Assembly: GCA_021521415.1 (NCBI GenBank)
Contig: JAIQDT010000226.1
Span: 62,001 to 126,000 of the forward strand
Origin: Bidens hawaiensis
Taxonomy: Eukaryota; Streptophyta; Magnoliopsida; Asterales; Asteraceae
Reading direction: 5' to 3'
DNA: 64,000 nucleotides
Shown here: piece by piece, positions 33,455 through 45,400 of the stretch
Numbering within the stretch: position 1 is the stretch's first letter
Layout: each line of letters opens with the position of its first letter
Made by a program: the position numbers and the translations under genes
The notes under the pieces: model-generated
What the model was told of the DNA's origin: nothing
What the model saw: the letters and a program-made list of their open reading frames with translations, nothing else
Database searches by the model: none

Positions 33455-34004
33455 TTTTGCTCGATTGTGTGGTTCGGGATATTCACGCGGGGGTAGAATT
33501 CATTTCATTTCGGGTGTTACCGGGACGAGTTTGTGGTGTTTTTGCTCATTCTAGCTTCCTACCAGTGTGTTTAAGCATTCAAATCGTCAAATTCGTCGTT
33601 AAAATCCGTTTTTCAGATCTGCAGAAAGTTCAAGTTCGTCAGGCGAAGTTGCTGTTCATCAGGCGAAGTTGCCGTCAGGATTCGTAGGGTTTCAGCGAAG
33701 ATATAAGGAGAAGCGAAGTTATTCATAACTTCACCAACCTCCTCAACTTCGCCTAACTCAGCGAAGTTCTTCTCAAGTTCGCCTCTTTCAGCGAAGTTCT
33801 CTTCTAGTTCGCTTACTTTCTAAGTTCGCTTATCCTAAGCGAAGTTATTCTCAACTTCGCCCATTTACGCGAATTTACAAAGGATCCAGCGAAGTTTTTA
33901 CTTAAGCGAAGTTATACTTAACTTCGCCTACAGTACTGTCTCGAAGAAATTTTTCTAACTTCGCCCATTTCAGAATTTTTCGGGTTTCTTAGTCTTCAAG
34001 AAGG
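33455..34004 (+). other. 5' leader of Copia-4 with GCGAAGTT motifs
   Basis: About 550 bp before the gag ATG. The first third is plain. From 33632 to 33965 the sequence is filled with more than twelve copies of GCGAAGTT, AACTTCGCC or AGTTCGCC at irregular spacing and in both orientations. No credible ORF. Confidence 0.7.
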
Positions 34005-35631
34005 ATGTCGTCAATCAACATTTCAGAGCTTGTCAAGATGGAAGTTGAAGCGGGGTCAGCTACAAAGGCCCCAAGATTGCTAAAAGGAACCGACTTTGTT
34101 GCGTGGAAGGATCGGTTCATACAGTATGTTAAGTACCAGGATGCAAAAATGTGGGTATGCATCCAAGATGGATATATTCCACCAATCATGCAGTATGAGG
34201 GTCGAGACCAAATAAAGAAATACAGTAAAATGGAAGAGGAGGAGAAGAAGATGTACGAAGCCGAAAGCAAGGCTCATGCTGCAATCACAATGGCTCTTCC
34301 GCAGGAGATCCTCCATACATTCAGAAAGTATACATCGGCTAGAGAGCTTTGGGAAGCTCTTGAGAGCAGATTCGAAGGAAATGTAGGCATTCGGGCCTCA
34401 AAGATAAAGCTGCTTAAAACTCAATTTTCAGTCTTTAAGTACTTAAAGAACGAATCTCTTGATGATATTATCACTCGATATTATCATCTCATGACTGAAT
34501 TGAGTAACTACTCCATTTCCTACCTAGAAGAAGAGATTGTAGAAAAACTTCTCGATGCTCTCCCACCAAAATGGGAGATGTATACTGTATTAATGAGAGA
34601 AGACAAGGACTTCTCTACTTATGATCTTGAAACCGCTGTCAACAAGCTCAGAACTTTTGAGCTTAATATGGTGAGGAAAGAAACATCTATGGATCAGGTT
34701 CAAGATCCAAGCATGTATGGTGCGAAAGTGAACTCCAATACAAGTTCAAAAACTGACTCTGCCGCCTACTACTCAAAAGGTGAGTCGGGTGCCAATTCTT
34801 CACAGGAGGGGCATGTGTCAGTAAATTCAAATGGGGATGTTTGCTTTGTTGCGGGTGGATCAAGTGGTACTCAACAGACCGCAAGCCAGAGTGGTGGATC
34901 TTCAAGTTCCTCAAGCAATAATTACTCAAAGATGCCAATGAGCGTCAAATCTGCTGAAGAGCAGTTTGGCCTCTATGCTTCATTTATTGCTTCATACGAA
35001 AACTATATTCAAGGAAAGGTAGTTGATCCGGCAATGCTAGATGAAGACTATGACCAGATCGATGCTGATGATCTGGAGGAGATGGATTTACAATGGCAGA
35101 TGGCCATGATAGTGAGGCGAGTGAAGAAGTTCATGAGGAAGACGGGGAGAAAGTTTGTTGGTGGCAGGCCAGGGTTCGACAAGTCCAAGGTAAGGTGCTA
35201 TAACTGTCAACAAAATGGGCACTTTGCCAAAGATTGCAGAAACGAGTGAGTTGAGCGTGGTCAGGGCCGGTCCCCACAGCACACTGGAAGTACTAAAGAA
35301 GTCAATGCCATGCTGTCCAGAGAAGCAGGTGAATACAACTGGAACCTGCATTTGAATGAAAATAATGAACAGGCAAATATGGCTAAGGTTGAGAATGAAG
35401 AACGTGAGAAGACTACCGGAGAAGAGAAAGCTGCTGGTAAGGAAAAAGCTTTCATGGCAGATAACGATGGTCAACGCTCCGAGGTAAGTTCTAAATCTAT
35501 TTGTACTAAATGTGAGAATTTGTCTGAGCAACTTGCTACCATGACTGATCAGTATGTTCGTTTAGATGCTGAATTTAAAACTCTTAAAGAAGATCATCAC
35601 TTCACAAAAGCAAGAGAAAACAGTTACAAAG
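34005..35631 (+). pseudogene. Gag of Copia-4, N-terminal part
   Basis: ATG 34005. Residues 20-200 form the Copia-type gag domain: FVAWKDRFIQYVKYQDAKM, SARELWEALESRFEG, LLDALPPKWEMYTVLMRE. A Ser/Gly-rich linker follows, then a conserved block SAEEQFGLYASFIASYENYIQGK and the first knuckle CYNCQQNGHFAKDC (residues 398-411). One TGA at 35247 replaces the Arg seen in Copia-5. The same frame then runs on through a Glu/Lys-rich part to NSYKV, where Copia-5 is inserted. The protein continues at 57373. Gag would form virus-like particles and bind element RNA. Confidence 0.88.
35627..35631 (+). repeat. Target-site duplication of Copia-5, left
   Basis: CAAAG, repeated at 57373-57377 on the other side. 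The uninterrupted reading exists in the Copia-5 gag near 54737. Confidence 0.92.
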
Positions 35632-36110
35632 TGTAGGTTCCTGGACGGATCGTACACGGGATGTCGCTATCTGCGCAGGTGCGGAATCCCTGCGTAGTTA
35701 GATACGAGCGTAGAATACGTATAAATCAAACACACGAGCAATAACCGAAACACGTTATATTGATAACACGAACACGTGACACGAGGTCACTATTACAGAC
35801 TGACTTGTAAACACGTAACTCGCTAACCCTCGAACTCACGAACTCTCGATCTAATGAACACTTACAAACTGTTACAGTGAACAGTTTATATAAGCACGAC
35901 AACTTCGCCTCAGGCGAAGTTGTCTATAACTTCGCTTGTTCAACAAGTTCGCCTGAGCGAACTTGTTGACAACTTCGCTTGTTTGACAAGTTCGCCTAAG
36001 CGAACTTGTTGACAACTTCGCACATACAAAAACATAATCATAAACATAATTACATTACAGACTCGATTACAAATGCTAGACTATGAACTACTGACACACA
36101 TGTACCAACA
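35632..36110 (-). repeat. 3' LTR of Copia-5
   Basis: 479 bp, TG...CA ends in element sense (TGTTGGTACATG... to ..GGAACCTACA). TATA box TTATATAA at 35886-35893. Hairpin cluster at 35899-36020 with perfect arms GACAACTTCGCC/GGCGAAGTTGTC and CAACAAGTTCGC/GCGAACTTGTTG. No difference from 56894-57372 was found by eye. Confidence 0.95.
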
Positions 36111-36124
36111 GACTCCCCCTTGGC
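36111..36124 (-). other. Polypurine tract of Copia-5
   Basis: GCCAAGGGGGAGTC on the minus strand, touching the 3' LTR, the classic sireviral plus-strand primer. Confidence 0.88.
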
Positions 36125-36175
36125 AGTAGCTTCATATCTTGATCTTCAAATCTTGAGTCTTGTAATCTTGCATCT

Positions 36176-38963
36176 CTACGCGTGCGCTCCCTCTCTAACA
36201 CACACCGACACCACCCCTTGATATTTCCTAGCTTGATCCTTCCAAGCAGGAATGTAGAAGATCTTCTTCTCGTTGAGCATCTTCAGATCAGCCTGCGATA
36301 GATTAACAAGATGCATCGGGTCATAAACCCTAAGCACTTCTTGTTCATCCACATCTTCCATTACCGCCTCCGCTGTCTCACAGTCCACGAACCACCATTT
36401 TAGATCTTTGAGCACGTCCTTGGGCATGAGCTTCATCGGTACTTTTTTAAGGCACCGGATCGGTTTATACTTCATTATCATCCAAGGCTTTCCATCAGCT
36501 CTCAGACCTCTATCCTTGTCTTCGACAAGTTTCCCCTTTTGTGGTCTCATCAGCTCAAACTTCTTCTCCTTAATACACTCCTTCCACACGATCTTCCCGA
36601 TGATTCTAGCCATGTTGTCTTCACTTCGGTTTATCAATCACAATCTGGCTAAATATTTTACCTCACATTCAGGCAGTGTGTTTAAAGATCTCAACGTTCT
36701 CCTGAAGTACTGAATTCCATCGTATCTTTTGATCACGAAGAGCCGCAGCTGCTCATCATATATCCAGCAGATAATACCTTTCTTTGCTTCTGCGTATCCC
36801 TTAATATTGTAACTCTTTTTGAACATTTTAGGGATCGCCGGCTTCTTCGTCTTTATGAACCAGTGAGCACAACCTTCTTTCCAATTCGGTTGTTCCTCCC
36901 ATTCAGTATCTTCCTCAACAGTCTTATCACCCATCTCTGGCATCTCAACCTCCGGAATCTCGTGTTCCACGGAGTCATCTACAATCTCCCCTTCCTCTAT
37001 CACATTCTCAACAGTAATTTGCTCACCGATCTTCTCAATCTCATCAACCGGCAGCACATCTTCTTCCAACATAAAATCATCATCATCCTCATCCAGCTCT
37101 TTTAATGCGTCGATTACGTCTTCGACATCATCATCAACCGCTACCACCTCGTCACCAGCTGCACTTGTAGACTCCCCCTCAGCTGTGGAAGCCCCAAGAG
37201 CCTGAGAGGTTCTTGGCAGCTCACCACCTGCACCTTCCGGTGCATTGGGATCATCGTCTTGATCTTCTCTCCGTTTTGTCCTCAACTCATCTCCCCTACA
37301 AGTCTTCTCCCCCTGAGATGCCAAGAACTCTTTGAAGGCATCTATTACTTTCCCGTGCGCAACCAGGAGGGATGCTTGCAGGCGATTGGATTCCACTAGG
37401 CTTTGTATGGTCTTTGACTGTTCAGCTACAATCCGCTCTAGCGAAGCAATCCTTTCGGAGTCTGAAGTAGACGTTGGAGTCGGCGGGACATCAGCAGCAG
37501 AAGTGACCGCAGGTGGTACACTTGGTAACCCTGCAGTAGTAGTAACTGTGGACTCAACAAATCGTGCAACTACCACCGGTGGAGTAACCGATTGGGGTGG
37601 TAGAGACACAACTGCTGGAGCCGACGTCTCGACGGCAGTAACCTGTGCTGTAGAAGGAATAAGAGACATACCAGACAAGGCAGGTGGAGCAAAACGTACC
37701 AGCCTTGAAGATTCTCCAGCTCACGGAACCCATACCTGTCCGTTCTCTTCTTGAACGCCTGAGCACTAGTTGAACTGCTTCTTCTTCATCAACTTCCTCA
37801 TCATCATCGTCATCAGTTCTCGGCCTCTTTCCAGTCGTTCTCTCCCGAGACACCATTAGTCGTCTCGCTTCAGCAAATGTTTCGTCAAGATCGGTGTCAG
37901 CTACCGAAGTAACTGCTCTAGTAACCTCCATGACCTGAGAACATGAGACATCCATATCAAACAATCCATGGCCGCTAAAAGCAGCATCAAGATCTACTTC
38001 TTCAGTAGTAGGCACAGCAGGAGATGCAGCAGCTGGCACAGCAGCAGAGGCAACAGTAGATACAACAGGAGCAGCCGATACAGCCTGGGGTGCTGCCGCC
38101 TGATGTGGTCTTGGGTCTCTGAACTCGTCCCCACCAGCAGGAACATACTCCGGGTTGACAAGATACCCGAACAGTGGAGTATGCCTGGGACGCAGCTCAG
38201 GCTTGCTTCGTGCGCTAGAAGTGCGACACTGAGCAAAGATACGCTTCGTCACACATTCAACGTATCTAATAGGGCGTCTCTGAGGTAGCAACGGAGCCAC
38301 ATGATTGAGAATCATTTGTAAGAACCGAGGATACATAATAAATCGCTCGCGCGCCACAGCCCTCCTCTGACGATCAATCTCGTAAAATATCAGCTGACTA
38401 AATGAATATCTTCTGTTGTAAGTCAGGGCAGTCATGGCAGACTGCATCGTCGCGCCCATTCCATCCGTTCCTGCCTTCCTCCCAGACATGCACACGATCA
38501 AGACGTGCATTAGGAAGCGCCACTGATCTAGCAAAAATCCTTTTCTCCTCTGCGTGTCCCCCAACGGACCTGAATAACCCATCCTGAGATATGCCCCATC
38601 ACGAAAAGGAGCGACGAACTCCGTTGGGTCATCCCTAGTTTCTTCTCCAAACTGCAAAGCCAACCGTATATCTTCTGAAGAGAACTGCACAACGTGACCA
38701 TTTACGGTTGCTCGCATCACCGGTGGATCAACCCGGCAATCATACTCTACCGACTGCCAAAAGTCTTCAATGTTAGGTAGTGATATAGGCAGGGTATTCA
38801 TGATCGCATGGAAGATCCTTGAGCGCAGGAGAAATGTGATTATCTCCCTGTAGTCCTCCACGCCACTTGCGTCTGGATCTAACATGATGTACTGGTTATG
38901 CGCTGGAAAGAACTGTCTTTGATCATTACCGTCATCACCACCAGCACCGCCAACAGTAGCCAT
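36176..38963 (-). pseudogene. Post-pol accessory ORF of Copia-5, about 930 codons, nearly intact
   Basis: ATG 38963 (MATVGGAGG; upstream in-frame codons lack ATG). N-domain about 300 residues with FFPAHNQYIMLDPDASG, ITFLLRSRIFHAIMNTLPIS, FWQSVEYD, VNGHVVQFSSEDIRLALQFGE and YPRFLQMILNHVAP. Then an Ala/Pro/Val-rich linker, an acidic DDDDEEVDEEE run, a coiled coil (SERIASLERIVAEQSKTIQSL), another acidic tract and a Lys-rich C-domain (CAHWFIKTKKPAI.., GIICWIYDEQLRLFVIKRYDG.., ARIIGKIVWKECIKEKKFEL). Damage: one extra base near 37722 shifts the frame, and a TGA lies at 36638-36640. Similar post-pol ORFs are widespread in Asteraceae Sirevirus-type elements to my knowledge. Function unknown. Only a weak hydrophobic stretch (FLMHVLIVCM) and no signal peptide, so an envelope role is not supported. 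Confidence 0.82.
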
Positions 38964-39925
38964 ATCTGCACTAAACAAACCAAGTTAGATAACTGTTAAG
39001 CAACTCACAAGTTCGCGTTATACCATGAGCGAAGTTGTGATTAAAACTGTATAGGCGAACTTAAAGGTGAGGCGAAGTTGGGAACAACTTCGCTTCATCT
39101 GTAACTTCGTCTAAATAACTGTTAAACAAATTGGTTTAGGCGTAGTTGAAGATAACTTCGCCTTATCACAACATCGCCTCAAGCGAAGATAAGTGTTAGG
39201 CGAAATTAAGCTTCAGGCGAAGTTGTGGAAAACTTCGCCTCAAGCGAAATTAAGCCCCAGGCGAAGTTGCGGATAACTTCGCCAATAACCTAACTTCGCC
39301 TAAACCCTAACGGCGACTGTTATAATTCCAACATCAGAATTCCGGTGTTGTCGGCTAAATCCGACGATCAAGAACATCAATACACAAGATATTAAGGATG
39401 TGAAGTTGAAAAGGACGTCCATGCACACGTTAACACAAGTTTTTAAGATTTCGGTTTTGAAGGTCCGACGACCCGAGGTCTCGAACCGGGTAAAAAACGA
39501 TCAAGAAAGAACAAGTTGTGAGAGATATCGACAACACATACCCTCAATGACAATAGAAACTAGAAGCAAAGATCGAAATCGAAGATAAAAATCAAGTTCG
39601 CCGGAGATCTCGCACAAGTTCGCCGGAGAAGTTTGAAAAATAATGATATGTTACTGTTTGAAAAGCCTTATATAGGGTCAGTGTTGGTCAGGCGAAGTTA
39701 AGGATAACTTCGCCAAGGCGAAGTTAAGCTCAAGTTCGCCTGATTCAACAACTTCGCCTATATTTTCAGAATCAACCCTTTAAGTTTGAACATTTTGCAA
39801 TTAACATCTGAAACTTCCAAAAAGAGTTAAACAAAAATGATCAAGTCCAAGTAACCAGATATAAAAAAAATAATAATACAACTACAAAAATAGAAAAACT
39901 TATAAAAATTTAACGAAATAAGGGA
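38964..39925 (-). other. Post-pol spacer of Copia-5, part next to accessory ORF
   Basis: Non-coding. GCGAAGTT-type motifs are dense at 39010-39305 and again at 39595-39765, in both orientations, with inverted pairs such as GGCGAAGTTG..AACTTCGCC. A TATA-like CTTATATAGG near 39666 and the motif cluster resemble the LTR promoter in layout, so a separate promoter for the accessory ORF is conceivable. The matching region of Copia-4 is 63290-63660. Confidence 0.6.
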
Positions 39926-39930
39926 TCAAA
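39926..39930 (+). repeat. Target-site duplication of Tekay-1, left
   Basis: TCAAA, repeated at 49228-49232. The unoccupied site is present in Copia-4 at 63129-63133 (TTTGA on the plus strand). Confidence 0.93.
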
Positions 39931-40002
39931 TGTGACACCCGGTAAATTCCCAACCCCTTAAACTAAGTAATCAACCTAATAATTAGGTGATTGTAAATAT
40001 TA

Positions 40003-40245
40003 TGCGCGCCATGATAGTCAGCGCGTGCATTTGTTATGTGCGCCCTGCGCGAGCGCGCTATGTTAAGGATCAGCGCGGGCACATTATGTGCGCCCGGCGC
40101 GAGCATATGTTAGAATCAGCGCGGGCATTTATGTTTGCCCTGCGCGAGCGCGCCATGTTAGTCAGCGCGTGCATGTGTTATGTGCGCCCTGCGCGAGCGC
40201 ACCATGTTAAGAACCAGCGTGAGCATATGTTATATGCGCCATGCG
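40003..40245 (+). repeat. GC-rich imperfect repeats in Tekay-1 5' LTR
   Basis: About five units of roughly 45-55 bp built on GCGCGTGCAT..TGTGCGCCCTGCGCGAGCGC..ATGTTA. This CpG-rich tract lies in U3, about 650 bp before the TATA box. The same array is at 46999-47241 in the 3' LTR. Confidence 0.75.
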
Positions 40246-40896
40246 TGAACGTTTTGGCCTTATGTTTCATGTAACTTAAACGTTATGTTGTCTATGGGTT
40301 GACCATCCCGCATGATGCTAAGGCGGGTGCATCCTACATCGTTTATGCGCGTGCAGAAGGGAACTAACCTACCCGCATGGCGGGAACGTTGAGAGCTAGT
40401 TTGTCTGAAGCTCCAGGATGGAATTGACTTCAACATGACTGATCACTATGTTGAAATACCAAAACCACCTGGAGAATCTACAAATGAAACTCAAATGTCC
40501 CTAACTGCGAGAAGGTTACGCACCTACCCGCAGCAAAGAAATGTTCTACACGCAGAAAGCTATGCGCACCAAGTTTTACGCGCAGAACAACACTTAGTCA
40601 AAATGTTCAGATTTAAGGAAATTGTCCCCGCCCAAAAGAGGGCGGTAGCGTGTTTCAGAAAACTTCTACTTTTTACTGTACACTGTCTAAAGCACTGAAA
40701 AAGCAAACTGTAAAAGTCAACTGCCAGCCACCCACTCTCACCAGCCACAGCCCTGCATGTCCTGTCCATATCAAATCAGAATCTTTAATCTACTTTTCTA
40801 CTCTTTTTAATAAATAATAATAATTTCCATAATTTATCATCATTTCAAAAGATTACAATTCCCTAAAGCAAGGGATTATGTTCCCTTGAGTTTGCC

Positions 40897-40903
40897 TATA
40901 AAT
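40897..40903 (+). promoter_or_regulatory. TATA box of Tekay-1 5' LTR
   Basis: TATAAAT after GTTTGCC, the only good TATA in the LTR. It is repeated at 47893-47899 in the 3' LTR. Transcription would start near 40930. Confidence 0.65.
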
Positions 40904-41413
40904 TTGTAGCCTAAATTATCACCCAAAACACACTTCAAAGAACTACAAACTTGCACTAATCCTTTCCCAAGCATCCGTTGTTTCCAGCTCCGATCCTGTT
41001 ACTAGGTAAGCCGAGATTATAACCTTGAGATCTACTTTCCAACCCTTATATCTTGATCTTAATATATATATTTGTTATTTAATCGTATTCTAGACCTTCG
41101 ATTCCGAGGCCAACACCAAGAAAACCCGAATCTCGATTAATCCCTTAACAAGAACCACAGGTGAGTCTCACAGCCCCTATTTTCACTGTTTTCACCATTT
41201 TAAACTGTTTTCGGGGCGAGGGACACGTATTTAAATAATGTTTTATCATGGTATATTTACAAGCTAAGCAAACGATTACGTGTTTAAGTTATGTTTCATG
41301 ATGAACAATGCGAACAGTTATCTATGGTTATTCGATGATAGTGCACCAGATTCGAGTAAGTGATCACTTTACCATTGGAACTCTAAGGGTAGGGACTGCT
41401 GGTTTGATCCGCC

Positions 41414-41745
41414 CACTCGTAGGGGTCGCACCTCTTACACAGACGAGTGCCTAGTATGGTCATGGGGCAGTACTATGGGTTTGAGCCCGCTCGTAGAGGT
41501 CGCTCCTCTTACGCAGACGAGCGCCTTGTTTTCCGGCACAACGTCCGCGCGTAACCCGCGGGACGGTATTACAGCATATATTCGCTCGTAGTGGCAGCGC
41601 CACTTACACAGACGAGCACAGTCTTCCAGAAGTGTCCGCGCGTAACCCGCGGGACGGTATTACGTTATTTTAGCTCGTAGTGGCAGCGCCACTTACACAG
41701 ACGAGCACAGTTCCCAGAAATGTTCGCGCGTAACCCGCGGAACGA
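41414..41745 (+). repeat. Four stem-loop units in Tekay-1 5' LTR
   Basis: Units at 41414-41449, 41488-41523, 41584-41617 and 41673-41706 each have outer arms (CACTCGT/ACGAGTG, CGCTCGT/ACGAGCG, GCTCGT/ACGAGC twice) and an inner hairpin (AGGGGT/ACCTCT, AGAGG/CCTCT, AGTGGC/GCCACT twice). The last three are followed by CGCGCGTAACCCGCGG-type segments. All lie downstream of the TATA box and so inside the transcript. The same array lies at 48410-48741 in the 3' LTR. Confidence 0.85.
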
Positions 41746-42234
41746 TTTTTATCAGAATATGTTGATAGAGCTATGTCTTACCAAGCATGTGTTTTAATGA
41801 TGCTAACAGAATTATGTTTCAGAATGATTATGATGCAATACGATTTATCAAGTTACTAAAACTTGTGAACTCACTCAGTTTATACTGATTCAAATGTTTT
41901 TACGTGTCTTTCAGGAGATAACTAGGTAGCGCATGGAGTCACACTTAGAGCACCACACGCTGAACATCTAAAACAAGCTTTTTGGAAGATTTTGGTTTTA
42001 TCCCCTCGATGCGCACGGTTACCCGCCGCGCAAGGGGATATGGCGAGGAAATCTTCAGTTTTATACTTGGATGTTTTTTTTTTTTGTAATCTTTGAACAA
42101 TGTAACGTGTTCGTACTAAACTTCTCATGCGCAATAAAAATCTTTGAATGTTTTGCAATGGCCCGTGCTTAATTATCAATCCCCACTCGTGCGCGCCCGG
42201 CTGTTTCCGCCGCTCAGGGCCGGGTGTGACAGAT

Positions 42235-42246
42235 TGGTATCAGAGC
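42235..42246 (+). other. Primer-binding site of Tekay-1 (initiator tRNA-Met)
   Basis: TGGTATCAGAGC three bases after the 5' LTR. Confidence 0.92.
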
Positions 42247-42452
42247 ACTGGTTATAGCGAACTAGGAAAAGAAGTTTTTTTTAACCTAGACTATAACCTT
42301 TGGGGAATCGCATGAAATATTTTTCAAAGAATATTTTCAAAAGAAAAATCACACACGCACTTAGGAACACGGGTCACAGTGTCTAGAGATAAGAACATTA
42401 TGTGCTCTGAGTACATGCGCTAAGTTTGTTATATTTTCTTTTTATGAAAAGA

Positions 42453-45400
42453 ATGCCTCCAACCAGAGCCAAGGGAATTACCATGACACCCGAGGAGCTC
42501 GCAGAAATAATCGCGCAGGCGATTGCAACGCATGAGGCCAGCAAGGCCGAATCTAGTCAGGGTCGCCAAGAGAACGAGACCCCAGAACCCGAATCAGGAG
42601 CCTTGGGCAAAGGATGCTCCTATAAAACATTCATGGCCTGTAGGCCTTGGCCGTTCAAAGGCACCGAAGGAGCCATTGGGCTCTACAATTGGATTGACAA
42701 GATGGAGACAGTTCTCTCCATCAGCGGATGTAGTGAAAACCAGAAGGTCCTTTACGCGACCTGCATGTTCCAAGAAGCAGCTTCATCTTGGTGGAAGCTC
42801 CAAGTAAAGACTTTGGGGCGAGAAGTTGCTCTTCACAAGACCTGGGAAGAATTGAAAGAAATGTTGATGAGAAAGTTCTGCTCTCGCGCAGAAATTCAGA
42901 GCTTGCAACAAGAATTCTGGAACCACACCATGGTAGGAGCAGATATCGATGCCTACACCAATCGTTTCAACGAGCTTTGCCAGCTGGTGCCAGACATGGC
43001 AAACACAGAAGAAAAGAAAATCGAGAGGTACATCTTTGGGTTACCTCCTGTCGTTAGGGTCCCGCTCAACGCCGCCGCACCTCCGACCTTTGACGAGGCG
43101 GTTGCGCGAGCCATCACCCTTACGAGGGATACGGTTCGTGCGGGTATGTTGACTGCTCGCTTGAACGAACAGCGAACCTCTGACTCCAAGAGGAAATGGA
43201 ACTCCCACCGAGGATCAGACTTCAAGCAGCCACCGCCCAAGAAGCAGGAAAGCACAAGGGTTTACGCGATTCAGGCCGCGGAACCATCAAGGAAAGGATA
43301 CAGCGGGCCTTACCCATGGTGCAACAAATGCAAGTACCACCACGAAGGCGAATGCGCGAACGTCACGTGCGCCAAATGTGGCAGACCAGGACACAAGACG
43401 GTGAATTGCCGTGCTAAAGAAGCTGGAGCCAATGACAACTGCTACGCATGCGGGAAGTCTGGACACTTCAGTCGGGATTGCCCACAGAAAGGAAACCAAG
43501 CTCGCGGGAGAGCTTTTGTGATCGGCGCGGGTGAAGCAAAGGAAGAACCGAATGTGGTAACCGGTACGTTTTTGCTTAACGGTCATTATGCATCTGTCTT
43601 ATTTGATACTGGCGCTGACCTAAGTTTTATATCCCATGAGTTTAAAAACTCCCTGGGCTTAGCGACCAGTAGGTTAGACAAACCTTATACTATAGAACTA
43701 GCCAATGGTAGGCAGTTATGCGCGAATGAAAGGACTGAGCAATGTGTGTTAGTCATGGGAGGTCATGAGTTCAATATAAACTTGTTGTCAATAGATTTGG
43801 GAAGTTTCGATATTGTAGTAGGTATGGATTGGTTGGTCGGAAATCTCGCGGAGATTGTTTGTCATGAGAAGCAGGTTCGAATTCCACTGATGAACGGAGA
43901 AACTTTGATGATTCAAGGGGAAAGAAGGGGAGTTGCGACGAAACTGATTTCATGCCTAAAGGCGCGTAAGTGCCTAAGGAAAGGGTGCTACGCCTTCCTG
44001 GCGCATGTAGTAGAGAAAGGAGATGAGCGAAGAATTGAAGACTTACCAGTAGTACGCGAATTTCCAGAAGTTTTTCCTGAAGATTTGCCCGGGTTACCGC
44101 CGCCGCGACAAGTCGAGTTTCGTATTGATTTGGTCCCAGGAGCTGCGCCAGTAGCTCGAGCGCCTTATCGCTTAGCTCCATCTGAGATGCAAGAGCTATC
44201 CAATCAGTTACAGGAACTATTGGATAAAGGTTTCATACGCCCAAGCTTTTCACCTTGGGGAGCTCCAGTACTGTTTGTAAAGAAGAAGGATGGTTCGTTC
44301 CGGATGTGTATTGACTACAGGGAGCTGAACAAGCTGACAGTCAAAAATCGGTACCCCTTACCGAGGATTGACGACTTATTTGACCAGTTGCAGGGATCCA
44401 GTTATTATTCGAAGATAGATCTACGGTCAGGATACCACCAACTTAGGGTCCATGAGGAAGACGCACCAAAGACAGCCTTCCGAACCAGATATGGCCATTA
44501 TGAGTTCTTAGTGATGCCTTTCGGGCTAACTAATGCGCCAGCTATATTCATGGATCTGATGAACCGTGTGTGCAAACCATACTTGGACAAGTTTGTGATT
44601 GTGTTTATAGACGATATTTTGATTTACTCTCGAACCAAGGCCGAGCATGAGCAACACCTGAGAATGATTTTGGAATTGTTAAGGAAAGAAAAGTTGTATG
44701 CGAAGTTTTCCAAGTGCGAGTTCTGGCTTAGAGAAGTTCATTTTCTCGGTCACGTTGTAAACGAGAAAGGAATACACGTCGATCCTTCTAAGGTTAAAGC
44801 CATCGAAAACTGGGAAGCGCCAAAAACCCCAACTGAGGTGAGGCAATTCCTTGGGCTAGCTGGCTACTATCGACGCTTCATTGAGAACTTCTCCAAGATA
44901 GCTCTACCTCTGACCGCGCTAACTCAGAAAGACAAGGCGTTTATTTGGGGCAAGAATCAAGAAGCGGCATTTCAAATGTTGAAACAGAAGTTATGTAGTG
45001 CGCCAATCTTATCCCTGCCCGAGGGGACAGATGACATCGTTATTTACTGCGACGCTTCACACCAGGGACTCGGATGTGTCCTTATGCAGCGAGACAAAGT
45101 TATAGCGTATGCCTCGCGCCAACTTAAGACCAATGAGAAGAACTACACAACGCATGATTTAGAACTTGGAGCTGTTGTCTTCGCGCTAAAGATTTGGCGC
45201 CATTACCTCTACGGTACGAAATGTGTAATCTTTACGGATCATAAGAGCCTTCAACATATATTCGATCAAAAGGATTTAAACATGAGGCAACGAAGATGGG
45301 TTGAATTGTTAAATGATTATGATTGCGAGATCAAGTATCATCCGGGGAAAGCGAATGTGGTAGCAGACGCGCTAAGTAGGAAGGAACGAATAAAAACGCT

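Larger units (their letters stand above)
39931..42231 (+). repeat. 5' LTR of Tekay-1
   Basis: TGTGACACCCGG... to ..GGGTGTGACA, 2301 bp. It contains a GC-rich repeat cluster (40003-40245), a TATA box (40897) and a stem-loop array (41414-41745). Short open frames inside it occur identically in the 3' LTR and are not genes. Confidence 0.96.

Noticed and set aside
36176..38963. Envelope glycoprotein assignment for the accessory ORF
   Set aside because: No signal peptide, no convincing membrane anchor and no cysteine-rich ectodomain; only the position fits.
40435..40698. 87-codon open frame, repeated identically at 47431-47694
   Set aside because: Both lie in the Tekay-1 LTRs; identity reflects LTR duplication and there is no known domain.
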